Shown here one piece after another: positions 1 to 7,517 of a DNA stretch of 12,119 nucleotides. Under the pieces are notes generated by a model. It ran no database searches. It saw only the letters and a list, made by a program, of their open reading frames with translations, and was not told the origin of the DNA. A program made the translations under genes and the position numbers. The stretch is from Lachnoclostridium sp. UBA1308. Its GTDB lineage: Bacteria > Bacillota > Clostridia > Lachnospirales > Lachnospiraceae. Within the stretch, counting starts at the first letter, position 1, and every line of letters begins with the position of its first letter. The stretch lies in contig DBTU01000060.1 of NCBI GenBank assembly GCA_002307215.1, positions 1 to 12,119 of the forward strand, given 5' to 3'.

Positions 1-127
1 TTGCACTTTCTGTTGGGGTAGTTGTTGGGGTAGTTGTGGGCGTATCCTTGCTGCCACATCCTGCCAGCTGCGATATAGCCAACAGCATCACCAAAAGGAT
101 ACTCATAGACTTTGTAAATTTTTTCAT
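1..127 (-). CDS. Lipoprotein N-terminus, probably sugar ABC-transporter binding protein (partial)
   Basis: Only the first 42 codons are in the window; the gene runs off the left edge. The translation starts MKKFTKSMSILLVMLLAISQ and continues to LAGCGSKD, a textbook type II signal peptide: two early lysines, a hydrophobic core and the lipobox L-A-G-C with the modified cysteine at residue 24. After the cysteine comes a low-complexity Thr/Pro linker built from a 12-bp tandem repeat (11-34). A strong ribosome binding site (GGGAGGA on the minus strand, about 133-139) sits 6-7 bases before the ATG. Known: such heads with Ser/Thr/Pro linkers are typical of family 1 solute-binding lipoproteins of Firmicutes. 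Inference: it binds a sugar or oligosaccharide outside the membrane, in keeping with the carbohydrate genes alongside. Lipoprotein status is secure; the substrate-binding role is a guess because the mature domain is not visible. Confidence 0.8.
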   Translation of the reverse strand, partial: MKKFTKSMSILLVMLLAISQLAGCGSKDTPTTTPTTTPTESA

Positions 128-539
128 TTTTTTCCTCCCAATAAGTATATGTTTCTTATAATCAAGCGGATTGCTCCGCAAGTTACCTTTTCACCCGCTA
201 AAATGCGATTCGAGATATTTACCCACCGTTTCAGCTGTTCACACGAATCTAGGGTACTTGAAAAATGATGTCCTTCATATTCCATCTTCATCCAGTGTAA
301 ACAAATAAAATTCCCCTCAATTTTAGAATTATTCTCTGCAATGGCCTTTACTCTAAGCATCTGATTTATATCGAATTACTATAGATAAATTGTAACAGGT
401 TTTCACTTATCGCACTTTCTTTTGATATTAAAATACTCTTCTTTCTTTGCACCTTTCTTCCTTCAAGTCATAGTAACGCAATATTTGTCATGCATTCTTT
501 GCGTTTCATCTTTTCTCTACTTTAATTATTTTATTCAGC
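128..539. other. Mostly non-coding leader upstream of the lipoprotein gene
   Basis: This stretch separates the lipoprotein gene from the terminator at 540-583. A 78-codon minus-strand open frame (124-360) overlaps the lipoprotein start as ATGA, but it has no Shine-Dalgarno sequence before its ATG, no recognisable domain and an unremarkable composition, so I do not call it a gene. On the minus strand, a TG-N-TACAAT extended -10-like element lies near 393-401 with no good -35; it could be the lipoprotein promoter, giving a leader of about 260 bases. The plus-strand frame at 422-616 also lacks a ribosome binding site and looks random. No RNA family was recognised. Confidence 0.4.
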
Positions 540-583
540 AAAAAGCAGCAATGAATGATTTTTCCAATATCATTCATTGCTGC
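540..583 (-). terminator. Rho-independent terminator
   Basis: A perfect 15-bp inverted repeat (arms 545-559 and 569-583, arm sequence GCAGCAATGAATGAT) encloses a 9-base loop. Read on the minus strand it is followed at once by five T (540-544) and then GCTGAATAAAAT. That makes it a terminator for transcription coming from the right, that is, for the serine-hydrolase remnant and the genes upstream of it. In the plus direction there is no T tract, so it is not bidirectional. Confidence 0.85.
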
Positions 584-655
584 CCTTCTATTATAATGTG
601 TACATACGCTAAGTAGGAATGCACCTGGTAGCATGGCATCTGCCTTCACCTGATT

Positions 656-1078
656 TTATGTGTCAATCATCAATGTTTTCAGGAGTATCCATACTATCAT
701 TGACGAACTTTTTGTTTTTCTATCAATCAATAGCAAGGCCATTTTTATAACCCCGGATAAGAATAAGACAAAAAATAAAAATATAACGAGCCCCGTAAAG
801 TCAGGTATATATGGCATTATTGACTCTATCGAAGTACGTATCGAAAAGAAAAGTAACGGCGGTATGACTATGCTGATTGCCTTTTACAATGGCCAGCGAA
901 ATACCCGGTATTCCTTCGGCCTGCATTTTTTTTGGACAAACTGATCTATTTTTGATGTAGCATCTGTAACGGTTTCAGTTGTGGAAGTGACGGCGATGCT
1001 CCCGATCAAAACACAAGAAAATACACAGCACAGCATGAAAGCAAGCGCCTTTTTAGCATTTAATCTACCCATTCTCAT
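656..1078 (-). pseudogene. Serine hydrolase (beta-lactamase/PBP4* fold) remnant, frameshifted and internally deleted
   Basis: A strong GAGGAG site precedes ATGAGAATG; the second ATG (1072) has the better spacing. The N-terminus has basic residues and a long hydrophobic signal peptide, then SKIDQFVQKK. At a run of eight A (926-933) the frame breaks. Adding one base restores MQAEGIPGISLAIVKGNQ, the opening of class C beta-lactamase-like serine hydrolases (family pattern: ...GIPG.S.AIVK.G). Near 870-878 the homology stops, and a third frame continues through a hydrophobic tail of two or three membrane segments (IVIPPLLFF..., LVIFLFFVLFLSGVIKMALL) to a stop at 656. Known: many Firmicutes members of this family carry C-terminal membrane helices after the catalytic domain. 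So the whole catalytic domain, including the Ser-x-x-Lys motif, has been deleted and only head and tail remain. It lies last before the terminator at 540-583. The N-terminal assignment is fairly firm; that the tail belongs to the same gene is inference. Confidence 0.68.
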
Positions 1079-1191
1079 AACTCCTCACACGTTTTATCGC
1101 TTCTATGACAGTAATGGCTTAATCCACTTATTTGCAATATACTACTGTTTTGCTTTCACTTCCCAAACCATGGATTGTTGTAAACTTGGCG

Positions 1192-2019
1192 TTATTGTCT
1201 AGCATTTTTTAAAAGGTTTTTAATATATTCAAATGTATTCCCAAGCTTTTCAGCTTTATCATAACGTAATCGTTTTATATCCAATTTCTCACATATCTTC
1301 TCTGGAGCACCTGAAAGTAACCATTCATATTCGGCGTTTCGAGCCTTTGCAACTAAACCTACAGGAATCTTTTGATTGGCATATAGAAGCATTTCTCGAC
1401 TGTACTTAGCAGGGTGCATCTCTACGAAATACTGTCCATCTACAATGCTTGAAAGCCATTTCTCGTAAATACCAATGTTCTCTTCTAAGTTATCTGCCAG
1501 GTGAACCTGCGGAATTGAGGGAAAGTTGTAATACTCGATATGGTCAATCAAACCCTTTTCACGAATCCAATTAGTCATTGCTTCGCTAAGACCTTGAATA
1601 TAAAGCTCTGGGAGCATATGACTATCCACATAACTTACATTCAACCCCAACTTTTGCAAATAATCCAATTGGCGATTGTATTCAATCAATATTTCTTCAA
1701 TCGAGGGCTTTCTCTCATAAAAAATAGATGGATCAGAATAAAATGTCCCACTTGGCGTAGTAATTGTAGATATCTCATTGAGTGGAGATAATGGTTGCCA
1801 TTTGATGAATTCCCATTCCGAATTTAATATAGCATGCATACCAAAACAAACATTTTTACAACCCTTTATCATTTCTACCCCTTCTTCAATATATGAGCCC
1901 GGAGCCATGCACGATACATTTTTAATATAATCGCCGTTTTTCACCGCCAAAGTTATAGCTATATTTGCTGAATTACTTGAACCTAAATCATCTGCACGTG
2001 TTATTAGTGTTACAGCCAT
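1192..2019 (-). CDS. ChbG/YdjC-family carbohydrate deacetylase
   Basis: The 275-residue protein has the hallmarks of the YdjC/ChbG family. RADDLG near the N-terminus supplies the metal-binding aspartates (D10, D11), FGMH gives H62, YVDSH gives D132 and H134, and VEMHPA gives H202. All expected metal and catalytic positions are therefore present, and the length is normal. Known: family members remove the acetyl group from N-acetylated sugars such as diacetylchitobiose in the cytoplasm, using a divalent metal. There is no signal peptide, so it acts on sugars after import. GAGGAGG is placed 9-10 bases before the ATG. It follows the glycoside symporter gene by 77 bases on the same strand, which suggests a joint transcript and a sugar delivered by that transporter. 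Family confidence is high; the true substrate is unknown. Confidence 0.88.
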   Translation of the reverse strand: MAVTLITRADDLGSSNSANIAITLAVKNGDYIKNVSCMAPGSYIEEGVEMIKGCKNVCFGMHAILNSEWEFIKWQPLSPLNEISTITTPSGTFYSDPSIFYERKPSIEEILIEYNRQLDYLQKLGLNVSYVDSHMLPELYIQGLSEAMTNWIREKGLIDHIEYYNFPSIPQVHLADNLEENIGIYEKWLSSIVDGQYFVEMHPAKYSREMLLYANQKIPVGLVAKARNAEYEWLLSGAPEKICEKLDIKRLRYDKAEKLGNTFEYIKNLLKNARQ

Positions 2020-2096
2020 AATTATTATCCTCCTCTTTCAAAATATGCACATCGTAGAATTGTTAATTAATATAGAACCTACTCCAATAGCGAGAT

Positions 2097-3440
2097 TTAT
2101 TTTTCTTCTAGCATATCTCTTTCTTTGAGTTCCTTTACAATTTCTGCATGGCGCTTTTCAGAAAGCGGGAAAAAGGATATCACAATTACCATAATTAGAA
2201 ATCCTATAGCTGGTATCCAAGACATCAACATATTCATCCCGTTGATTGTGAATGGTGTCTGTTCGACATTGGGTTTATATCCTATAAATGTCAGATAATA
2301 TCCAACCATTGCTCCACCAATTGCAGTTGCCAATTTCATCGTAAAAGTACACATCGAAAAAACAATGCTTTCAGAACGCTTCCCTGTTTTCAACTCTGCG
2401 TATTCAACTGTATCACCCTGCATTGAAGTTATCAAAACCAATGCCATCCCAAGTCCCACTCCGGAAAATGCGTTCAATATTAATAACATCTGTAGATTAT
2501 TCACAAAATAATACGAAACAGCACATGAAACTACAGCAATTAGACCAGCAATAATAAAGGGTCGTTTTTTGCCAAGTTTTTTTCCAATCAATGGGGTTAG
2601 CGCCATGGATATAACCATTGGCAAAGCGGTAGTTATGGCAAACAGAGGCAAAAGTTTTATATTATGAAGAACATAGGTGAAAAAATATGTTCTTTGTACA
2701 TCTCTAATAACACTGGATGTATTGTAAAAAAGTAACCCAAAAAGAACAATTATCAGTGGAGGATTTTGAAAAATCACCTTAATAGAATCCGAGAATTTCT
2801 CATTTGCTTTTGGAGCAGACCTGACACGCTCTTTCGTAAAAATGGCAGCGATAGTTGTACCAATTATACAAATGGACCCATATAATATACTGACAACAAA
2901 ATAGCCTTTTGCATTGTTTCCATGTCCTAAAGATGTAACAAGCGGAATCGTCAGAGTCATAGCACCTACTACACCAAGCATACCTATAATTTTCAGGACA
3001 GACATGATTTTGGTTCTTTCGGATGGTTCAACTGTCATGGCGGATGACAGCGCCCAATAAGGCGCATCCGTTAATCCATAGCAAGTACCCCAGATTATAT
3101 ATGTAATATAAGCATAAACAATCTTTCCAACAAGCCCTACCTGCGGGCTAAAGAATGTTGCAACAGTAAATATTCCAGCGAGTATGCCACCAGCTAAAAT
3201 AAATGGTCGAAATTTACCCAGTTTTGTGTTCGAACGGTCAACTACCAGTCCGATGATGGGATCTAATATCGCATCCCATATTCTCGCGACCAAGAATAGT
3301 GTCCCGACAACCGCAGCACTGAATCCGACATTATCGGTGTAAAAAATCATCAAGTAGGCAGACATGAGTCCATAAATGAAAGTTTGCCCCAAAGCACCCA
3401 TGCTGTAAGTGAATATTTGTAAACCAGAAACTTTCTTCAT
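2097..3440 (-). CDS. GPH-family glycoside/pentoside/hexuronide:cation symporter
   Basis: This is a polytopic membrane protein of 447 residues with about 12 membrane segments, the normal size for the MelB/XynP/YicJ group of the major facilitator superfamily. The signature is clear near the N-terminus: RIWDAILDPIIG (D56, D60) followed by GLVVDRSNTKLGKFRPF with D68. D56 and D60 match the two cation-binding aspartates of E. coli MelB (D55, D59). It is expected to import a glycoside together with Na+ or H+. An upstream ATG at 3461 would add seven residues, but it has no ribosome binding site. The ATG at 3440 is preceded by GGAGG at nine bases and gives the family-like start MKKVSGLQIFTYSMGALGQ, so I use it. 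It sits between the hydrolase and deacetylase genes on the same strand, about 165 bases after the former. GPH membership is near certain; the substrate (xyloside, glucuronide or other) is not readable. Confidence 0.9.
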   Translation of the reverse strand: MKKVSGLQIFTYSMGALGQTFIYGLMSAYLMIFYTDNVGFSAAVVGTLFLVARIWDAILDPIIGLVVDRSNTKLGKFRPFILAGGILAGIFTVATFFSPQVGLVGKIVYAYITYIIWGTCYGLTDAPYWALSSAMTVEPSERTKIMSVLKIIGMLGVVGAMTLTIPLVTSLGHGNNAKGYFVVSILYGSICIIGTTIAAIFTKERVRSAPKANEKFSDSIKVIFQNPPLIIVLFGLLFYNTSSVIRDVQRTYFFTYVLHNIKLLPLFAITTALPMVISMALTPLIGKKLGKKRPFIIAGLIAVVSCAVSYYFVNNLQMLLILNAFSGVGLGMALVLITSMQGDTVEYAELKTGKRSESIVFSMCTFTMKLATAIGGAMVGYYLTFIGYKPNVEQTPFTINGMNMLMSWIPAIGFLIMVIVISFFPLSEKRHAEIVKELKERDMLEEK

Positions 3441-3584
3441 TATCCAATTCCTCCATTCCAAAATTTTTTATAAAATAGTCTATCCTCTAAATAATCAGAT
3501 TCAAAACATGATCTCTTCAATCAGTTGCCCTTATTTCGTTTTACTTTGTCAGCAAAACACCTTCATAATGCATTTATTTTACTC

Positions 3585-3598
3585 ATTATCATGATAAT
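3585..3598. promoter_or_regulatory. 14-bp perfect palindrome, possible operator
   Basis: ATTATCATGATAAT is its own reverse complement. It lies in the 165-base gap between the hydrolase stop (3606) and the symporter start (3440), just after the stop codon. It has no loop and no T tract, so it is a poor terminator. A weak minus-strand promoter-like pair (TTGAAT, 16 bases, TAGACT) lies downstream, around 3475-3502. An operator role is only a possibility, since AT-rich palindromes of this size do arise by chance. Confidence 0.3.
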
Positions 3599-3605
3599 CT
3601 AGACA

Positions 3606-4541
3606 TTAGTTGTTTGATAAAAATTCCTGAATCAAATCACCACAACTGTCAGGGTTATCAAGCCAAGGCAGATGACCGCCACCTTGTATTTCATGGAACT
3701 CCGAGAAAGGTGGAATTTTTGAATTTTTCCGCACAACTTCTATATCTCCAGACGTATCATTCATCCCCCAAAGGAACATGATTGGCTGCTGGATAAGTTT
3801 CGTCTGTTCAACTTGTATTATGGCATCCGGTCTCTTCACACGCTCCATTAGGCTGAGAGTTGATATTTTATAATGAGGAAGCTTCTGAAAATAATAATAG
3901 CACTCAGCCATTGCTTTAGGAAGTTGAGATAATGATGCTGGTGTGTGCCCTAAAAAAGACAGCTTACTTAGCGATTGCTTTATACTTTTCGGCATAAGCA
4001 GGTTGAATATAATATTATTAATACCTGGTGTTGCCAGTAATCGAAAGGTGAACGACATGCTGGTGCCCGCACAAGCACCTATGATCGTTAAATTCCTGAC
4101 CCGTTCCGGTTTATCCATAGCAAGCCACAAGCTCCAAAATCCACCCATCGAATGTGCCACAATAGCAACGTTCTGAAGGTTGAGCGAATCCAGGACAAAG
4201 GAAAGAGTATCCACAGCAAATCTTCGAAAATCGACAGTCCGGTGATCTATCCCTTCGCTCAAGCCTCCACCCGGTCGATTGATTGCAATTATACGTTGCC
4301 CTTTAAGTTGGGCAATCAAGGGTGCAAACGGAAAACTGTCTCCTGTATTCCCAGGAACAATCACAACGGGCTCTCCCGAACCTATCTCCGTAATCCGTAT
4401 GCGAATGCCCAGTCCAGGAAGCGTTAAAAAGTATGTTTTCATATCCAATCCGTAGAAATCGAACAAACTTTTTTCGGAATCGCGGGCAGCAATAACACTT
4501 GGGTCGTTATCGTCAAGTGTCAATATTTTGTTTTTACTCAT
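3606..4541 (-). CDS. Alpha/beta hydrolase (esterase-like)
   Basis: The 311-residue protein has a full alpha/beta-hydrolase layout. The oxyanion region is VVIVPGNTGDSFPF (about 59-72), the nucleophile elbow is AHSMGG with S131, the acid is in WGMNDTSGD with D262, and the histidine is in GGGHLPWLDNP with H290. The triad is therefore complete. A lid-like segment (about 160-235) separates the two halves of the core. There is no signal peptide, so it is cytoplasmic. The longer ATG at 4553 overlaps the ribosome binding site; GGAGG followed by AAAAT and ATG at 4541 is the better start. It is the first gene divergent from the AraC-GH39 regulator and the head of the symporter/deacetylase cluster. Inference: it may cleave ester groups (acetyl, acyl or feruloyl) from imported glycosides. 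Substrate prediction within this superfamily is unreliable, so esterase is a working label. Confidence 0.83.
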   Translation of the reverse strand: MSKNKILTLDDNDPSVIAARDSEKSLFDFYGLDMKTYFLTLPGLGIRIRITEIGSGEPVVIVPGNTGDSFPFAPLIAQLKGQRIIAINRPGGGLSEGIDHRTVDFRRFAVDTLSFVLDSLNLQNVAIVAHSMGGFWSLWLAMDKPERVRNLTIIGACAGTSMSFTFRLLATPGINNIIFNLLMPKSIKQSLSKLSFLGHTPASLSQLPKAMAECYYYFQKLPHYKISTLSLMERVKRPDAIIQVEQTKLIQQPIMFLWGMNDTSGDIEVVRKNSKIPPFSEFHEIQGGGHLPWLDNPDSCGDLIQEFLSNN

Positions 4542-4553
4542 ATTTTCCTCCAT

Positions 4554-4844
4554 TGCTATCGAATGAAATTCCTAACTAATTAAGTATTATTATATCTGAC
4601 AATAAAAAGTATATAGAATTATAAATACTTTACTACGGCTTATTTATACATAAATAAATCTAATATCTGCTTTACTTCACTTTGAAGACAATATTTTTGG
4701 GTACACAGCAAATTTTATGGTTTAATTTATGCTTTAAATTTTCTTCTGTATAATGTGTGCTAAGTTAAACAATAAATTATACTTTAATTTTTATCTGTAA
4801 TGCTATAGAATATAATAATATTAATATCAAAGGGAGGCTGTATC
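4554..4844. promoter_or_regulatory. Divergent intergenic control region
   Basis: This is about 290 bases of very AT-rich DNA between the hydrolase gene (minus) and the AraC-GH39 gene (plus). On the plus strand, TATAAT occurs at 4749-4754 and 4811-4816, the latter close to the AGGGAGG ribosome binding site at 4830-4837; neither has a convincing -35 hexamer. On the minus strand a TATAAT lies near 4588-4593. At 4640-4657 there is an interrupted palindrome, TTATTTAT-ac-ATAAATAA, well placed as a shared operator. Several near-repeats of TTTAATTT occur at 4720-4792. Weak -35 elements with good -10 boxes are what activator-dependent AraC-type promoters often look like. Which element the regulator binds cannot be told from sequence. 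Confidence 0.5.
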
Positions 4845-7349
4845 ATGCAGAATTATCAATTCCCAAAAAATTCTATTATTGGTTATGATTTTTTTGAAGA
4901 AAAAACTCAGCCAATACATGTCCATTCTAATATTGAAATTTTTTATTTATTAGAAGGTGAAACCGTTTTATGGATTGATAAGAAGAAATTCATGCTTAAG
5001 CAAGATGATTTCATTGTAATCAATACAAATATTGAACATTATCATAAAGCTGTTTCCAATGTCTTGTACGCCTGCTTTCATATCAATTATTACGAGTTGT
5101 GCCACCAACTCAGCTCTTCACAGCTTTTTTTCTCATGCAATTCCACTTTGGAAAAAAGCGTGGAGCTTGACGATTTTCAATCAGTAATAAAGAGCATTTT
5201 CAATCAACATACCAAATCTCAGCAGAGTAACAATTTTCTGCTGACTAGTTTGTATTTTAATCTGCTGGCAATATTGGTAAACCATTTTCGTATACTTGAA
5301 CGCCCTTATCTTTCATCTGAGAAAGAAACGGATGAAGCCAGAATAAGAAAAATTCACAGCTTTTTAAACAGCAACTATAAGGATCCAATTTCCTTGGAAG
5401 AATTAGCATATAACCTTTTTCTGACACCAGCTTATTTGTCAAAATATATCAAGAACCATTTTCACATGAATTACACAAGCCTTTTAAATGAAATCCGCTT
5501 GTCTCATGCCATTGAAGAAATGGAAACAACTGATAAATCCATAACACAAATCGCTATGAACAACGGTTTCCCAAACGTTACATCACTGGACCGGATTCTA
5601 AAAAGAAAACATGGCAAAACTCCTTCGGCATATGCAAAAACCTTGCGGTCATTGACCCCAAAAACAAAAATTCAGCCAACAGATCTCAGCCAGAAAGTGA
5701 ATAAATATATTGATCATCAAATGCAGGAGATGGTATCCGACAAAAGCGTTATTTATAAGACAAATGTGGAAGCAGGACATCTCTATAATAAAAGCTTTAA
5801 TCGGATGATCAATATCGGCGGTCTAAGCGATATCTTCAATTTCAATTTTCATGATCATCTACTCACAATGAAAAAGGAACTTGGGTTTGAGTATATTCGT
5901 TTTTGGGATTTATATTCTTCCATTATGCAATCAAAAAATGGCGACAGCTGTACCTACAATTTTTCAAAACTGGATCGTATTTTTGATTTGTTCATTGATA
6001 CCGGCATACGGCCTTATATTGAACTTGGATTCAAACCCACCTTGGTTCTAAGTTCTGTAAAAAAAAGTGTTGACTTCATGGTTTCCAAGCAGAAAACAAT
6101 TCTTTTCAAAACTCCGTCAGAATATGAGTTTTTTCTAAAATCTTTCATTACTCATTACACAAACCGATATAGGCTAGATGAGATTGAAAAGTGGTATTTT
6201 GAACAATGGATTGATCCCAGACAGATTATTGGCGAAAATTATAATACTTACTTCGATATGTTTGAGGTTACATACCGGACGTTGAAATCAGCCTCGCCAA
6301 ATATCCGTGTCGGTGGCGGCGGCTTGACGTTAAAGAATATAGGACAAGCGTTAAATGCTTATTTCAAAGAATTTGAATCAGTGAAACCTGTTGAAAATGC
6401 GAATAAGTCAAATATTTTTCTTACAGATGAAGACTATTCAGCCATTAATTCAGATTTTTCCTCGTTTTTAAGCGCTTGGCAAAAAAGACCATGCCATCCG
6501 GATTTTTTTAGTATGTACTGTTTCCCCTATACCAACGTCAATAATATTAAAAACTATACCAGCATGAGAGATCAAGTGTTAGTAATACATGATGAAATAG
6601 AAAATGCCGGATTTAGCGTTCCCGAGTTCCACATTTCAGAATGGAATTTTACAGCATCGGACCGCAACGCTCTGAATGATGGCTGTTTTAAGAGCGCCTA
6701 TATCGTTAAAAGTGCTTTGGATACAATGCAGCTGGTGGATCTTATGGGACATTGGTCGGCCTCTGATTTGTATGCAGAATCTTCGGACACCAATCAAATC
6801 TTAAATGGCTGCAGCGGTCTAATCTCATGTGATGGTATAAAAAAACCCGCATACTATGCGTTCAATTTTTTAAACAAAATGGGGAAATACCTTCTCTTCA
6901 ATGAAGGCCATTGTGCCATCACCAGTAATGGGGCTGATAATTATACTATCATATGCCATTTTTATTCAGATCTTAACTACATTTATTTTTTAAAAAGCGA
7001 AAATGAAATTACTATATCAGAACAGAACAGGCTGTTTGAACCAAATGAAAAAATCCGCATTCAGTGTCAAATCGAAAATGTCAGGAACGGGAATTATTCT
7101 ATGAGAATCCATTCCCTGAACTCTGATACTGGAAGCGTGCAGAATGAATGGTTAAGAATGGGATTGCTGCCAAAGATGAACAAGGATGATGTCGAATATT
7201 TGAGACAAATCTGTACGCCGCGCATATCTATCAGGAACTGCATAGTAAAGGATCACATATTAATTATTGATACGATATTGGAAGCCCAGGAAATTCAATG
7301 TATACAACTGGATTACATGATATTTGCAATACCGCAACCAACAGGGTGA
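4845..7349 (+). CDS. AraC-family regulator fused to a GH39 beta-xylosidase-like domain with altered acid/base residue
   Basis: The protein has 834 residues in three parts. Residues about 10-95 are a cupin-type sugar-binding head (IHVHSNIEIFYLLEG). Residues 166-268 are a double helix-turn-helix AraC domain (PISLEELAYNLFLTPAYLSK, then ITQIAMNNGF and TPSAYAK). From about 310 to 720 it follows GH39 beta-xylosidases such as Thermoanaerobacterium XynB: FDLFIDTGIRPYIELGF, then WYFEQWIDP at 450-458, FHISEWN at 595-601, HWSASDL and KPAYYAFNFLNKMG. A beta-rich tail follows. In active GH39 enzymes the acid/base is the Glu of W-N-E-P. Here that position is D457, with I456 for Asn; the nucleophile E599 is kept. 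There is no signal peptide, so it is cytoplasmic. The start is set by AGGGAGG seven bases before the ATG. Inference: the GH39 part senses a xyloside-like ligand and the protein regulates the divergent genes. The last few codons overlap a recombinase scrap and may have been replaced. Confidence 0.9.
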   Translation: MQNYQFPKNSIIGYDFFEEKTQPIHVHSNIEIFYLLEGETVLWIDKKKFMLKQDDFIVINTNIEHYHKAVSNVLYACFHINYYELCHQLSSSQLFFSCNSTLEKSVELDDFQSVIKSIFNQHTKSQQSNNFLLTSLYFNLLAILVNHFRILERPYLSSEKETDEARIRKIHSFLNSNYKDPISLEELAYNLFLTPAYLSKYIKNHFHMNYTSLLNEIRLSHAIEEMETTDKSITQIAMNNGFPNVTSLDRILKRKHGKTPSAYAKTLRSLTPKTKIQPTDLSQKVNKYIDHQMQEMVSDKSVIYKTNVEAGHLYNKSFNRMINIGGLSDIFNFNFHDHLLTMKKELGFEYIRFWDLYSSIMQSKNGDSCTYNFSKLDRIFDLFIDTGIRPYIELGFKPTLVLSSVKKSVDFMVSKQKTILFKTPSEYEFFLKSFITHYTNRYRLDEIEKWYFEQWIDPRQIIGENYNTYFDMFEVTYRTLKSASPNIRVGGGGLTLKNIGQALNAYFKEFESVKPVENANKSNIFLTDEDYSAINSDFSSFLSAWQKRPCHPDFFSMYCFPYTNVNNIKNYTSMRDQVLVIHDEIENAGFSVPEFHISEWNFTASDRNALNDGCFKSAYIVKSALDTMQLVDLMGHWSASDLYAESSDTNQILNGCSGLISCDGIKKPAYYAFNFLNKMGKYLLFNEGHCAITSNGADNYTIICHFYSDLNYIYFLKSENEITISEQNRLFEPNEKIRIQCQIENVRNGNYSMRIHSLNSDTGSVQNEWLRMGLLPKMNKDDVEYLRQICTPRISIRNCIVKDHILIIDTILEAQEIQCIQLDYMIFAIPQPTG

Positions 7350-7468
7350 AATCCAGGTTAACTGACATGGGCACCTTCCTGCGGGAACAGCCCACTGCCT
7401 TGACCGAATACGACGAGCCACTTAACTACTCTTTAATTAGAATTCAATTATTGACAGATCAAATATAG
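7346..7468 (+). pseudogene. Serine recombinase C-terminal fragment
   Basis: Starting in the last codon of the AraC-GH39 gene, in another frame, the DNA reads SRLTDMGTFLREQPTALTEY followed by DEPL and soon a stop (7466-7468). The segment F-x-x-x-Q-x-x-x-L-T-E-Y/F-D-E is characteristic of the C-terminal part of large serine recombinases found on Firmicutes mobile elements. Only about 30-40 codons remain; there is no catalytic domain and no start. The similarity may begin as early as about 7330, inside the regulator's final codons. It is best read as debris from an excised or decayed integrative element. The assignment rests on recall of the family motif rather than alignment. Confidence 0.5.
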
Positions 7469-7503
7469 TAAGCTACACTGATTATATGTATTGCTTACTA
7501 TAT
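7451..7503 (+). promoter_or_regulatory. Promoter with 11-bp inverted-repeat operator before the MarR remnant
   Basis: A perfect -35 TTGACA (7451-7456) is followed after 17 bases by TACACT (7474-7479), a fair -10. Two perfect inverted arms, ATATAGTAAGC (7463-7473) and GCTTACTATAT (7493-7503), flank the -10; one lies in the spacer and one just past the expected start. Their centres are 30 bp apart, about three helical turns. A GGGAGGA ribosome binding site follows at 7504-7510. This is the arrangement expected of an autorepressed MarR-type gene. The promoter is well supported; MarR binding is inferred from position. Confidence 0.75.
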
Positions 7504-7517
7504 GGGAGGAATTAATC

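Noticed and set aside
124..360. 78-codon minus-strand frame overlapping the lipoprotein start
   Set aside because: No ribosome binding site, no recognisable family and no conserved context; the ATGA overlap alone is weak evidence.
3943..4427. Two plus-strand frames of 77 and 91 codons
   Set aside because: Both are antisense shadows of the alpha/beta hydrolase gene, whose catalytic motifs are intact.
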